Below are positions 1-4,745 of a DNA stretch of 6,884 nucleotides, piece after piece. Both the position numbers and the translations under genes were made by a program. Each line of letters opens with the position of its first letter. Position 1 is the stretch's first letter. The notes below the pieces were generated by a model. It ran no database searches. It had not been told where the DNA came from and worked only from the letters and a program-made list of their open reading frames with translations. This stretch comes from an uncultured Lysobacterales bacterium (lineage in GTDB: Bacteria; Pseudomonadota; Gammaproteobacteria; Xanthomonadales; SZUA-36), in NCBI GenBank assembly GCA_937974465.1, contig CALJWY010000259.1, forward strand, positions 1 to 6,884. Reading direction: 5' to 3'.

Positions 1-264
1 AGCGCCGATTGCGCGGGCAGCATTTTGCAGCGTGTTTAAAGTCACAGATTCGTTGTCCGGGTCGAGCAGACGATCCAGTGCAGAACGACTCGTATTCATA
101 CGCACAGCCATGGCGGACTTGGACAGGTTTTGCCTGCTCATGAATTGAGTGATTTGCCATGAAAGCACGCGCTTAATGGCGACAGACTGGCTGGATTCCA
201 ACAGGTTCTCTTCTGCCAGGAATTCATCCAGGCTGCTGCCCATATGTTTATTTTCACCGGTCAT
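1..264 (-). CDS. XRE-family HTH antitoxin (HigA-like), partial at left edge
   Basis: The reading frame starts at ATG (264-262) and stays open for 88 codons to base 1, so the C-terminus is outside the window. It encodes a small cytoplasmic DNA-binding protein. The region KRVLSWQITQFM (31-42) followed by the helix-turn-helix LSKSAMAVRMNTSRSALDRL (47-66) and the stretch LLDPDNESVTLNTLQNAARA (66-85) is typical of XRE antitoxins that pair with Gp49/HigB-type toxins. In that family the antitoxin neutralises the toxin and represses the operon. The start is supported by an AGAGGAAG ribosome binding site 5 bases upstream (plus-strand 270-277). That site overlaps the stop codon at 276-278 that would close the unbroken toxin frame. 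The toxin lies directly upstream on the same strand, in the toxin-first order of higBA. About ten residues are probably missing at the edge. Family assignment is by motif recognition; no search was run. Confidence 0.87.
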   Translation of the reverse strand, partial: MTGENKHMGSSLDEFLAEENLLESSQSVAIKRVLSWQITQFMSRQNLSKSAMAVRMNTSRSALDRLLDPDNESVTLNTLQNAARAIGA

Positions 265-275
265 GATTTCTTCCT

Positions 276-670
276 CTATCCAAATTTGGTCAGACGCTTT
301 TTCGCCAGAGCCAACTCACTTGTGGGCAGTTTTTGCGATTTCTTTATGAACCCATGCAAAAGATTAATGCCTCTTTCTCCCGGGTGAACATGATTCTCGC
401 GATGCCAGTAGAAATACGACTTCTCAATTCCCACAGCCTGGGCTCCAACTTTCCTGCTAACGGCATTCCTATCGGCCAGGCCAACTGCAAGGTATAAAGA
501 TCTTCACCAATTCGTTTGCGTTTAGCCGGATCGAATTGTCTTAGCCATTCACGGACTGGTTCCCGCCCTGAAGCCGTGCGATAGAAAAAGACTTTGTGAA
601 AACCCTGGTTTTTCCTTCGCAACTCAAGTGTACCATATTTGGTACTTTGGTTTTGTTTCGAGCTCATCAT
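276..670 (-). pseudogene. Gp49-like/HigB (RelE superfamily) toxin, frameshifted near the C-terminus
   Basis: The frame open from 670 reads KVFFYRTASGREPVREWLRQ, then LAWPIGMPLAGKLEPRLWEL and RIMFTREKEALIF, which is the characteristic core of phage Gp49-like/HigB toxins (translation-dependent mRNA nucleases, by family knowledge). It then stops early at 344-346. In the adjacent frame the family C-terminus continues as LLHGFIKKSQKLP and TSELALAKKRLTKFG, with a stop at 276-278, 11 bases before the antitoxin ATG. A one-base deletion around 359-364 explains this (ATCTTTTG where ATCCTTTTG would keep frame). No canonical X XXY YYZ slippery heptamer is visible there, so programmed frameshifting is unlikely. 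The stop at 344 removes about 29 residues, including the conserved LLHGFIKK segment, so the toxin is probably inactive unless this is a sequencing error. The true start is uncertain: the ATGs at 670 and 667 lie inside a dispersed repeat and upstream of a palindrome, so initiation further downstream is plausible. Confidence 0.8.
630..645. promoter_or_regulatory. Palindrome, possible operator of the toxin-antitoxin operon
   Basis: GTACC-ATATTT-GGTAC is a perfect 5-bp inverted repeat around a 6-base AT-rich centre. It lies just upstream of the conserved part of the toxin, where an autoregulatory XRE antitoxin would be expected to bind. If it is an operator, the toxin must start downstream of the ATG at 670. 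Operator function is inferred from position and symmetry only. Confidence 0.4.
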
Positions 671-735
671 TTGAGCTTGATTGATTGGTGACAGGGTGGA
701 TATCGGCTTTTGGATGTGATCTTTGTAGGTGAAGA
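660..735. repeat. 76-bp dispersed repeat, copy A
   Basis: This stretch aligns without gaps to 4124-4199, with 65 of 76 bases identical by hand count. It opens with the palindrome AGCTCA-TCATT-TGAGCT (661-677), shares the core GGTGACAGG (687-695) and ATATCGGCT, and ends with CTTTGTAGGTGAAGA. The palindrome stem is identical in both copies while its 5-base loop differs, which suggests that the stem is the conserved part. The element overlaps the first few codons of the long toxin frame, which argues that those codons are not coding. No transposase is visible nearby. Confidence 0.85.
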
Positions 736-947
736 TGAGCCAAGAAGTTGTGGGGTCAAAGTTGTGGGGTCAGAGCCAGGTGCCAGAGGAGTTGGTTAAA
801 CACCCCAACGTGCTCTTCATTTCCCTGATCGAACTTGATGCGCACCACGTTCCACCATTCAGGTCAAAAGAGTATTTTTTCAGCAAGGAAAGACAGGACT
901 GGATGAAGCGGTTTGAATAGACGTATTCGTGAGATTCACCAGTAAAC
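736..947. other. Stretch without a recognised gene; possible gene remnant
   Basis: The stretch begins with a 14-bp tandem repeat. After it a plus-strand frame stays open to the TAG at 918-920 and reads, among other things, HPNVLFISLIELDAHH and EYFFSKERQDWMKRF. This looks more protein-like than random sequence, but I recognise no family. Its only upstream starts lie in the 76-bp repeat or in the tandem repeat, and no ribosome binding site is seen. It could be the 3' remnant of a gene whose front was replaced by repeats, or chance. No function is proposed. Confidence 0.3.
747..774 (+). repeat. 14-bp tandem repeat containing GGGGTCA motifs
   Basis: GTTGTGGGGTCAAA (747-760) is followed directly by GTTGTGGGGTCAGA (761-774), a 13/14 match. 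The second unit extends to TGGGGTCAGAG (765-775), the motif found again at 1515-1525 and 1942-1952 in the same orientation. Confidence 0.8.
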
Positions 948-986
948 TTGTAATTTTCGTGGTTTTAATGTAAGATATTGATCTTA
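948..986 (+). promoter_or_regulatory. Candidate promoter of the CarD-family gene, -10 inside an inverted repeat
   Basis: TTGTAA (948-953) and TAAGAT (971-976) are separated by 17 bases, a good sigma-70 arrangement. TAAGAT is also the left arm of the perfect inverted repeat TAAGAT-ATTG-ATCTTA (971-986), so a bound repressor could cover the -10 region. A run of eight T follows at 990-997, so the hairpin plus T-run could also be read as a weak AT-rich terminator. Both readings are inferred from sequence. Confidence 0.45.
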
Positions 987-1005
987 TTGTTTTTTTTAAT
1001 ACTTC

Positions 1006-1011
1006 AAGGAG
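1006..1011 (+). promoter_or_regulatory. Ribosome binding site that places the CarD-family start at ATT 1019
   Basis: AAGGAG lies 7 bases upstream of ATT 1019. No ATG, GTG or TTG occurs in frame between the TAG at 1013 and the GTG at 1073, so this strong site decides the start. The same AAGGAG sequence precedes the cytochrome (4950-4955) and thioredoxin (5696-5701) genes in this window. Confidence 0.75.
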
Positions 1012-1018
1012 ATAGGCT

Positions 1019-1501
1019 ATTACACTTTCCCACGGCGACCCCATTCACCACCCCCAGCATGGCATCGGCACGGTGCAATCCATTCGAAAAAGAAGTTTTT
1101 CAGGGCCTGAAGGTTCAAAGTTCGCAAAATTGTTTTTCCCCCGCGAAGGACTGAGCATGATGGTTCGTGAAAGCGAACTTGCTGATGTCATTCGAAAACC
1201 TATTGAGAAATCAGAGGCCCAAAAGGTGCTGGTACATATCGGCGAATGGATTGGATCCACAAGCGAAGAGTGGAAGACAAGAGCAAATGTGCAACAGCGG
1301 AAGCTCGATGATGGCAATCCATTCTCTCTCGCCGAGGTATATAAAGCCTTGGTCTTGAGGAAAGAAGCTGGCACCCTCAGTGGTGCAGATCGCAACCAGC
1401 TGAACAAGTCGGAGCAGTGTCTCGCAGAGGAACTGGCGGCGGCGCTTAACAAACCTTTGGGCAAAACTTGCGAGCTTATGGAGAATGCTGCTCTTAGTTG
1501 A
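1019..1501 (+). CDS. CarD/CdnL-family transcriptional regulator with a probable ATT start codon
   Basis: CarD-family proteins bind the beta subunit of RNA polymerase through an N-terminal Tudor-like domain and stabilise open complexes with a helical C-terminal domain. Read from ATT (1019), the 160-residue product begins with GDPIHHPQHGIGTVQSI (6-22), which fits the family opening GD-x-V-x-H-P-x-H-G-x-G. It continues with KLFFPREGLSMMV (37-49) and a helical C-terminal region with EEW and FSLAEVYKALVLRKE. The first conventional start in frame is GTG at 1073, but using it deletes 18 residues including the conserved GDxxxHPxHG segment, and no ribosome binding site precedes it. By contrast AAGGAG (1006-1011) sits 7 bases before ATT, and an in-frame TAG at 1013-1015 rules out anything further upstream. 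ATT initiation is rare (infC is the known bacterial case). A mutated ATG or a sequencing error would look the same. The gene converges with the DUF2237 gene 38 bases downstream. Confidence 0.85.
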   Translation: MTLSHGDPIHHPQHGIGTVQSIRKRSFSGPEGSKFAKLFFPREGLSMMVRESELADVIRKPIEKSEAQKVLVHIGEWIGSTSEEWKTRANVQQRKLDDGNPFSLAEVYKALVLRKEAGTLSGADRNQLNKSEQCLAEELAAALNKPLGKTCELMENAALS

Positions 1502-1514
1502 GCAGTTCAATCAA

Positions 1515-1533
1515 TGGGGTCAGAGCCCTTTTT
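1515..1533 (+). repeat. TGGGGTCAGAG motif with T-run between convergent genes
   Basis: TGGGGTCAGAG (1515-1525) is followed by CCCTTTTT. The GGG/CCC arms (1517-1519 and 1526-1528) plus the T-run give a very short terminator-like structure 14 bases after the CarD-family stop codon. Its main interest is that it is another copy of the motif at 765-775 and 1942-1952. The terminator role is speculative. Confidence 0.5.
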
Positions 1534-1539
1534 CCAAGC

Positions 1540-1911
1540 TCAAACCAAATCCACCGCATGCCGTTTCAAATCAGCCAGCTTTACAATCCGTAAACAGGCT
1601 GCATGGGTTGCCTGCAAAACCACCATTGGCGCCACACCCGCATCCAGCGCTTCCTGCCAACGGGCGGCGCACAGGCACCATTGATCGCCGGGTCGCAAAC
1701 CCGGGAAACCGAATTCGGCATGTGGCGTTGTCAGGTCATTGCCCATGCTGCGTGAATAGTCCAAAAACTCCCGGGTGACACGACAGCACACGGTATGTGA
1801 GCCCTGGTCTGCAGGTTCGGTATTACAACAGCCGTCGCGGAAGTAGCCGGTTAGCGGGTTATCGGAGCAGGAGGAGAGTTCCTCGCCCATTACGTTCAGT
1901 TTTGCATCCAT
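1540..1911 (-). CDS. DUF2237 family protein
   Basis: The 123-residue protein matches the DUF2237 family over its whole length: LNVMGEELSSCSDNPLTGYF (5-24), RDGCCNT (25-31), GSHTVCC (37-43), FLDYSRSMGNDLTTP (49-63), EFGFPGLRPGDQWCLCAARW (66-85), EALDAGVAPMVVLQATH and the ending LKRHAVDL. Conserved cysteines are visible at 15, 28, 29, 42, 79 and 81 and a histidine at 39, which could bind a metal or serve as redox residues. The biochemical function of the family is not known to me. No signal peptide or membrane segment is seen, so it is probably cytoplasmic. Full length; ATG at 1911-1909 with only a weak upstream GAGAA. It is transcribed towards the CarD-family gene and is bracketed by GGGGTCAGAG motifs at 1515 and 1942. 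Confidence 0.94.
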   Translation of the reverse strand: MDAKLNVMGEELSSCSDNPLTGYFRDGCCNTEPADQGSHTVCCRVTREFLDYSRSMGNDLTTPHAEFGFPGLRPGDQWCLCAARWQEALDAGVAPMVVLQATHAACLRIVKLADLKRHAVDLV

Positions 1912-1940
1912 GGTGATTGATTCTCAGCGGGTTGAAATAA

Positions 1941-1998
1941 ATGGGGTCAGAGTAATGGGACAGAGTAAAACCTTGGGGCTTATTTTTACTCTGGCCCG
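1941..1998. repeat. GGGGTCAGAG-type motif pair forming a hairpin
   Basis: ATGGGGTCAGAGTAA (1941-1955) is followed at once by a second copy, ATGGGACAGAGTAAAA (1956-1971 region), and by its complement TTTTACTCTGGCCC (1984-1997). The arms 1957-1970 and 1984-1997 pair with a single mismatch around a 13-base loop. The motif resembles short palindromic repeats mobilised by REP-associated tyrosine transposases in gammaproteobacteria, although no such transposase is in the window. It lies just past the stop codon of the minus-strand TPR gene (2031) and could act as that gene's transcript end. Confidence 0.75.
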
Positions 1999-2030
1999 AT
2001 TACAGATTCGTTACTGATTACCGCAACGCC

Positions 2031-3842
2031 TTATTCCGCCGCGCAAGTAAACGTCTCGTTTACAGCCCGGCAACCGGCAGGCGGGCCCAGTTCGCGCCAA
2101 ACATCAAGTATGCCCGAGCGATCGAGGTAATCGATGAAGCGCGGATCATTCTGAATGGCCTGGTAGCCTGCGCCAAACAAGCCGCCCAACGTGCTCTGAT
2201 TGATGTCCCCGGGTGCACTGGCAGCAATAAGCTGCAACGCCGGCTCAGGATTCTCCAGAAAGACAGCCACACCCAAACCCAGGGTTTCTATTTGCTCATC
2301 GGTCAACTCGTCTTCCGTCAAACGACCTGAAAGTAGCTCTCCTACTAATGCCGTGACTTCGTCGTCAAACCCGAGTTCTTCCTGTGCGTAAACCAGGTGT
2401 CCAAGTGCCCCCTCGATATCACCCTGCTGGTGCCTCGCGCGGATGGCTAACCCGTAGCCGCCCGTATTTCCCAGTGTAGCGCCGTGCGTCGCTATTTCCA
2501 CGACGCGATCCCAATCACCGCTTAGCGTCACACAGGATGCCAGCGCAAAATGGACATTCGGATTCTGTGGGTCCAGTTCCAGCGCGCGCTCAAGATCAGC
2601 AAGACAGCGATCACCGTAGCCCATTGTGTTGTACATCATGCCGCGCCAGTGATAGGGGCGCGGCTCCATGGGCTCCAGTTCGATGGCGCGCTCGTAATGC
2701 CGTAAGGCTTCCAATGGCGCATTCTCCCCAGCAATACTACCCAGGATCATTTCGATGCCACCGAGGTTCGGGTTGATTTCATGCGCAAGGCTGGCATGCA
2801 TATTGGCCAGCGTCTGGGCAAATTCGTTCCCGACGAGATCCTTTAACATGGTGTTTAGCAAATAGGCTTCACCAAGCAGCACGTGGGCCCGCGCAAATAG
2901 TGGTTCAGCGGCCACCACGTCGATCAAGAGGCGGTTACCGGCATCCACGTCTTCGTCGTTGCGCTTGCGCAACAGGTAGCGCGCCTCCAGGAACCGGTTG
3001 TAGACATCCGGATCGATAGATTCTGACTTGACCGCCTCTCCACCCTCTCCCAGCAACTCAACCTGCAGCGCGCCACCAATGGCTTTTGCAATCTCATCCT
3101 GGATGGTGAACACATCACGCAAGGTCCGGTCGAAGGTCTCCGACCACAGGTGGCGATCAGTATCGGCGTCGATTAGCTGCGCGGTTACGCGGACCTGCTC
3201 GCCGGCCTTTCTCACGCTGCCTTCCAGCACGTAGCGCACCTTGAGCGCCGCAGCAATCTCGGGAATGGGTAATTCCTTACCCTTAAAAGCAAAAGCCGAG
3301 GTGCGTGAAGCCACAGCCATCCCCTTGACGTCAGCCAGCAGGTTGAGGATCTCCTCGCTGATGCCGTCAGCAAAATATTCATTATCGGCATCCGCACTCA
3401 TGTTCTCGAAGGCCAGCACGGCCACCGATGGGCGTTGCTCCCCGGGTGCGGCTGTCACCACCTCGCGCGGTGTCGACGCCGCTGGCCCGGTCACAGTATC
3501 CAAGAAGAACCGGTCATAAACGAACAGGCCAATGGCAACCACCAGCAGAAACACGATGGCATGGTTGAGTTTCTTCGCGGTGTGCCCGGTTATCGATTGC
3601 TCGGACGCAATCTCCGACTCTTTCTTAAGGCCCTCAGGTGTTAGCTCGTAAACCCATGAAAAAACCACGGTCGGTATGAAGCCGATGAGCAGCAGTGCAA
3701 CCACCGCCTTGCTCCAAACCACCGGCAACTCCAGGGCATCGACCAGCACATCGGCCACCTGTAGCACCAGCCAGCCCACTACCAGGTAAGCCAGCACCAC
3801 CCGGAATACGTTCCTGCGCCTGAGTTCTTTGAATAGGTTCAT
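2031..3842 (-). CDS. Membrane protein with FlgO-like domain and TPR repeats
   Basis: The 603-residue protein has three hydrophobic segments near the N-terminus (about 12-33, 43-66 and 94-112). An FlgO-like domain follows at about 138-265, with PSVAVLAFENMSADADNEYF, the signature DGISEEILNLLADV and RYVLEGSVRKAGEQVRVTAQ. The C-terminal half is helical, with TPR-like units at about 375-455 (ALRHYERAIELEPMEPRPY, LADLERALELDPQNPN). It ends in a typical NDPRFIDYLDRSGILDVW segment. This architecture is common in gammaproteobacteria, often in many copies, sometimes with a CadC-like winged helix or adenylate cyclase domain instead of the membrane part; neither is present here. A signalling or scaffold role at the inner membrane is inferred. 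The start is taken as ATG 3842-3840, giving MNLFKELRRRNVFRV, which fits the family opening. A TTG 9 bases upstream is also in frame but lacks a ribosome binding site. It appears monocistronic. Confidence 0.93.
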   Translation of the reverse strand: MNLFKELRRRNVFRVVLAYLVVGWLVLQVADVLVDALELPVVWSKAVVALLLIGFIPTVVFSWVYELTPEGLKKESEIASEQSITGHTAKKLNHAIVFLLVVAIGLFVYDRFFLDTVTGPAASTPREVVTAAPGEQRPSVAVLAFENMSADADNEYFADGISEEILNLLADVKGMAVASRTSAFAFKGKELPIPEIAAALKVRYVLEGSVRKAGEQVRVTAQLIDADTDRHLWSETFDRTLRDVFTIQDEIAKAIGGALQVELLGEGGEAVKSESIDPDVYNRFLEARYLLRKRNDEDVDAGNRLLIDVVAAEPLFARAHVLLGEAYLLNTMLKDLVGNEFAQTLANMHASLAHEINPNLGGIEMILGSIAGENAPLEALRHYERAIELEPMEPRPYHWRGMMYNTMGYGDRCLADLERALELDPQNPNVHFALASCVTLSGDWDRVVEIATHGATLGNTGGYGLAIRARHQQGDIEGALGHLVYAQEELGFDDEVTALVGELLSGRLTEDELTDEQIETLGLGVAVFLENPEPALQLIAASAPGDINQSTLGGLFGAGYQAIQNDPRFIDYLDRSGILDVWRELGPPAGCRAVNETFTCAAE

Positions 3843-3869
3843 ATTGTCCAATCACACAAAATTGCATGG

Positions 3870-3899
3870 AGTATAGGTAAAAGAATCTCATAATGAAAA
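3870..3899 (-). promoter_or_regulatory. Candidate sigma-70 promoter of the TPR protein gene
   Basis: On the minus strand TTTTCA (3899-3894) and TATACT (3875-3870) are spaced by 18 bases. The -10 lies about 28 bases before the ATG at 3842, giving a short leader. The only support is the match to consensus and its position. Confidence 0.45.
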
Positions 3900-3924
3900 T
3901 GCGGGCAAAGAGTACAGCGCCCAA

Positions 3925-4012
3925 AAAAGGGGCCGCATTCGAGTAAGTGGTTGTTCGCCGCGGGGGTGCGGCGCTTTCAAGGGCCAGATCACGACCGGCT
4001 TTGGCGGTTGCT
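3925..4012. repeat. REP-like element, copy 1
   Basis: It begins AAAAGGGGCC and contains the hairpin GCCGC-GGGGGT-GCGGC (3957-3972). A second small hairpin follows around CCGGCTTT (ACCG 3994-3997 with CGGT 4005-4008). It aligns with 6104-6196: the spacing from the first hairpin to CCGGCTTT is identical in both, and there is one 4-base length difference upstream. The layout resembles REP sequences of pseudomonads and other gammaproteobacteria, in which two imperfect palindromes pair up. Confidence 0.7.
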
Positions 4013-4029
4013 CATACAGAGGAAAATGG

Positions 4030-4107
4030 ATTCCGGATCAATTCCGGAATGACGGGGGGCTGGGCTGGAGTGACGGTGTCCGGAATGGCGGGGGCCTGGA
4101 ATGACGG
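4030..4107. repeat. ATTCCGGA hairpin followed by GGAATGACGG decamer repeats
   Basis: ATTCCGGA-TCAAT-TCCGGAAT (4030-4050) is a perfect 8-bp inverted repeat. GGAATGACGG (4046-4055) overlaps its right arm and recurs as GGAGTGACGG (4067-4076), GGAATGGCGG (4082-4091) and GGAATGACGG (4098-4107), at intervals of 21, 15 and 16 bases. Similar palindromes recur between genes in many proteobacteria. No coding role is seen. Confidence 0.65.
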
Positions 4108-4123
4108 TTGTTTATGATCTGGC

Positions 4124-4199
4124 GAGCTCATCAAGTGAGCTTGATTCAAGGGTGACAGGATGAATATCGGCTATTAGGTGTGGTCTTTGTAGGTGAAGA
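4124..4199. repeat. 76-bp dispersed repeat, copy B
   Basis: This is the gap-free partner of 660-735 (11 differences in 76 bases by hand count). The palindrome AGCTCA-TCAAG-TGAGCT occupies 4125-4141. Here it has no toxin-antitoxin genes beside it, so the element is not a fixed part of that operon. Confidence 0.85.
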
Positions 4200-4266
4200 C
4201 AATCAATGGGCTCACCCACTACTTCGCTGACCGGCAGCGCGAGAAAAACAGTACTAAAATATAAGT

Positions 4267-4317
4267 ATGGGGAATCAATTTGTTTCCCGATTCTCTCCGG
4301 GCTTGATGATTCCCCAT
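4267..4317. repeat. Perfect 11-bp inverted repeat with an inner hairpin
   Basis: ATGGGGAATCA (4267-4277) pairs perfectly with TGATTCCCCAT (4307-4317). The 29-base interior contains CCCG...CGGG arms, so RNA or single-stranded DNA could form a nested stem. It lies about 115 bases upstream of the 97-residue gene. It might be a transcribed leader structure, a small non-autonomous mobile element or a terminator without a T-run; the sequence does not decide. Confidence 0.55.
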
Positions 4318-4432
4318 GGCGGGATGATTAACAACATGGTCCAGGTTATAGCTCGCCGACTATCCATACGCTATCCATGCGGTATCGCGGCGGGTCGATC
4401 CTGTGCCATCAAGCCGATAGCTGGAGGTTGAT

Positions 4433-4726
4433 ATGAAATCATTCTTACTGATGACGGGTAGCGGTCCCGTGGTCATTCTCACCTCGCACGAGTCTGCTGA
4501 AGACAAAGCCTTGTTGGAAGCATTGCAATTGAAGGGCATCGACAAGTTTATCGATTACGAGATTCCTATTGATCTGGCCAGGGAGCGCTATGGCGGGCAC
4601 TTTACTGCCGTAATCAACGACTGGCATGAAACCGATGATTTGAGGGTGTTGGATTTTAACGGTGACAGGGCGTTCAGACTTTTCAATTTTTCCGAGTTGA
4701 GTGAAGCACATATCCATGAACCCTGA
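4433..4726 (+). CDS. Conserved-looking 97-residue protein of unknown function
   Basis: The start ATG is preceded by GGAGG (4423-4427) at 5 bases, a strong ribosome binding site, and the frame runs cleanly to TGA 4724-4726. The protein begins MKSFLLMTGSGPVVILTSHE and contains KGIDKFIDYEIPIDLARERY (34-53), GGHFTAVINDWHETDDLRVL (54-73) and FNGDRAFRLFNFSEL, ending HIHEP. It has mixed alpha/beta character, no signal peptide and no membrane segment, so it is probably cytosolic. It resembles small proteins usually annotated only as hypothetical or cytosolic in gammaproteobacteria; I recognise no catalytic motif. Histidines at 56, 64 and near the C-terminus are notable but unexplained. The nearest gene on the same strand is the cytochrome c lipoprotein 238 bases downstream, so co-transcription is uncertain. 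Confidence 0.85.
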   Translation: MKSFLLMTGSGPVVILTSHESAEDKALLEALQLKGIDKFIDYEIPIDLARERYGGHFTAVINDWHETDDLRVLDFNGDRAFRLFNFSELSEAHIHEP

Positions 4727-4745
4727 TGTGACGGGGTTTTGTGTT
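4719..4745 (+). terminator. Weak terminator-like hairpin after the 97-residue gene
   Basis: AACCC (4719-4723) and GGGTT (4734-4738) can form a 5-bp stem that overlaps the stop codon and is followed by a T-rich stretch (TTTTGTGTTTTTG). The stem is short, so termination is only possible, not firm. Confidence 0.35.

Larger units (their letters stand above)
3852..4432. other. 580-bp gene-free, repeat-rich stretch
   Basis: There is no credible gene on either strand. In order the stretch holds the minus-strand promoter of the TPR gene, a REP-like element (3925-4012), an ATTCCGGA hairpin with decamer repeats (4030-4107), the second copy of the 76-bp repeat (4124-4199), a long inverted repeat (4267-4317) and a short direct repeat CTATCCAT-A/G-CG near 4360-4380. 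At least four unrelated repeat types lie side by side, suggesting that this intergenic site accumulates insertions. Confidence 0.7.

Noticed and set aside
149..349. Plus-strand 66-codon open frame
   Set aside because: It lies antisense to the antitoxin and toxin genes and has no motif.
359..367. Programmed -1 frameshift in the toxin gene
   Set aside because: The sequence in the zero frame (ATC TTT TGC) does not fit the X XXY YYZ slippery pattern and no downstream stimulatory structure is evident; a simple deletion or sequencing error is more likely.
729..774. GTG start at 729 for the short plus-strand frame
   Set aside because: The GTG is in the 76-bp dispersed repeat and the first codons translate the 14-bp tandem repeat, so it is unlikely to be a real start.
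1045..1464. Minus-strand 139-codon open frame opposite the CarD-family gene
   Set aside because: It is the antisense shadow of a gene with clear family motifs; its translation has no recognisable domain.
1485..1778. Plus-strand 97-codon open frame
   Set aside because: It overlaps the DUF2237 gene on the other strand and the CarD-family stop; low-complexity proline-rich translation with no ribosome binding site.
747..1998. CRISPR array or integron cassette array
   Set aside because: The repeats are too short and irregularly spaced for CRISPR, and no attC-like sites or integrase are present.
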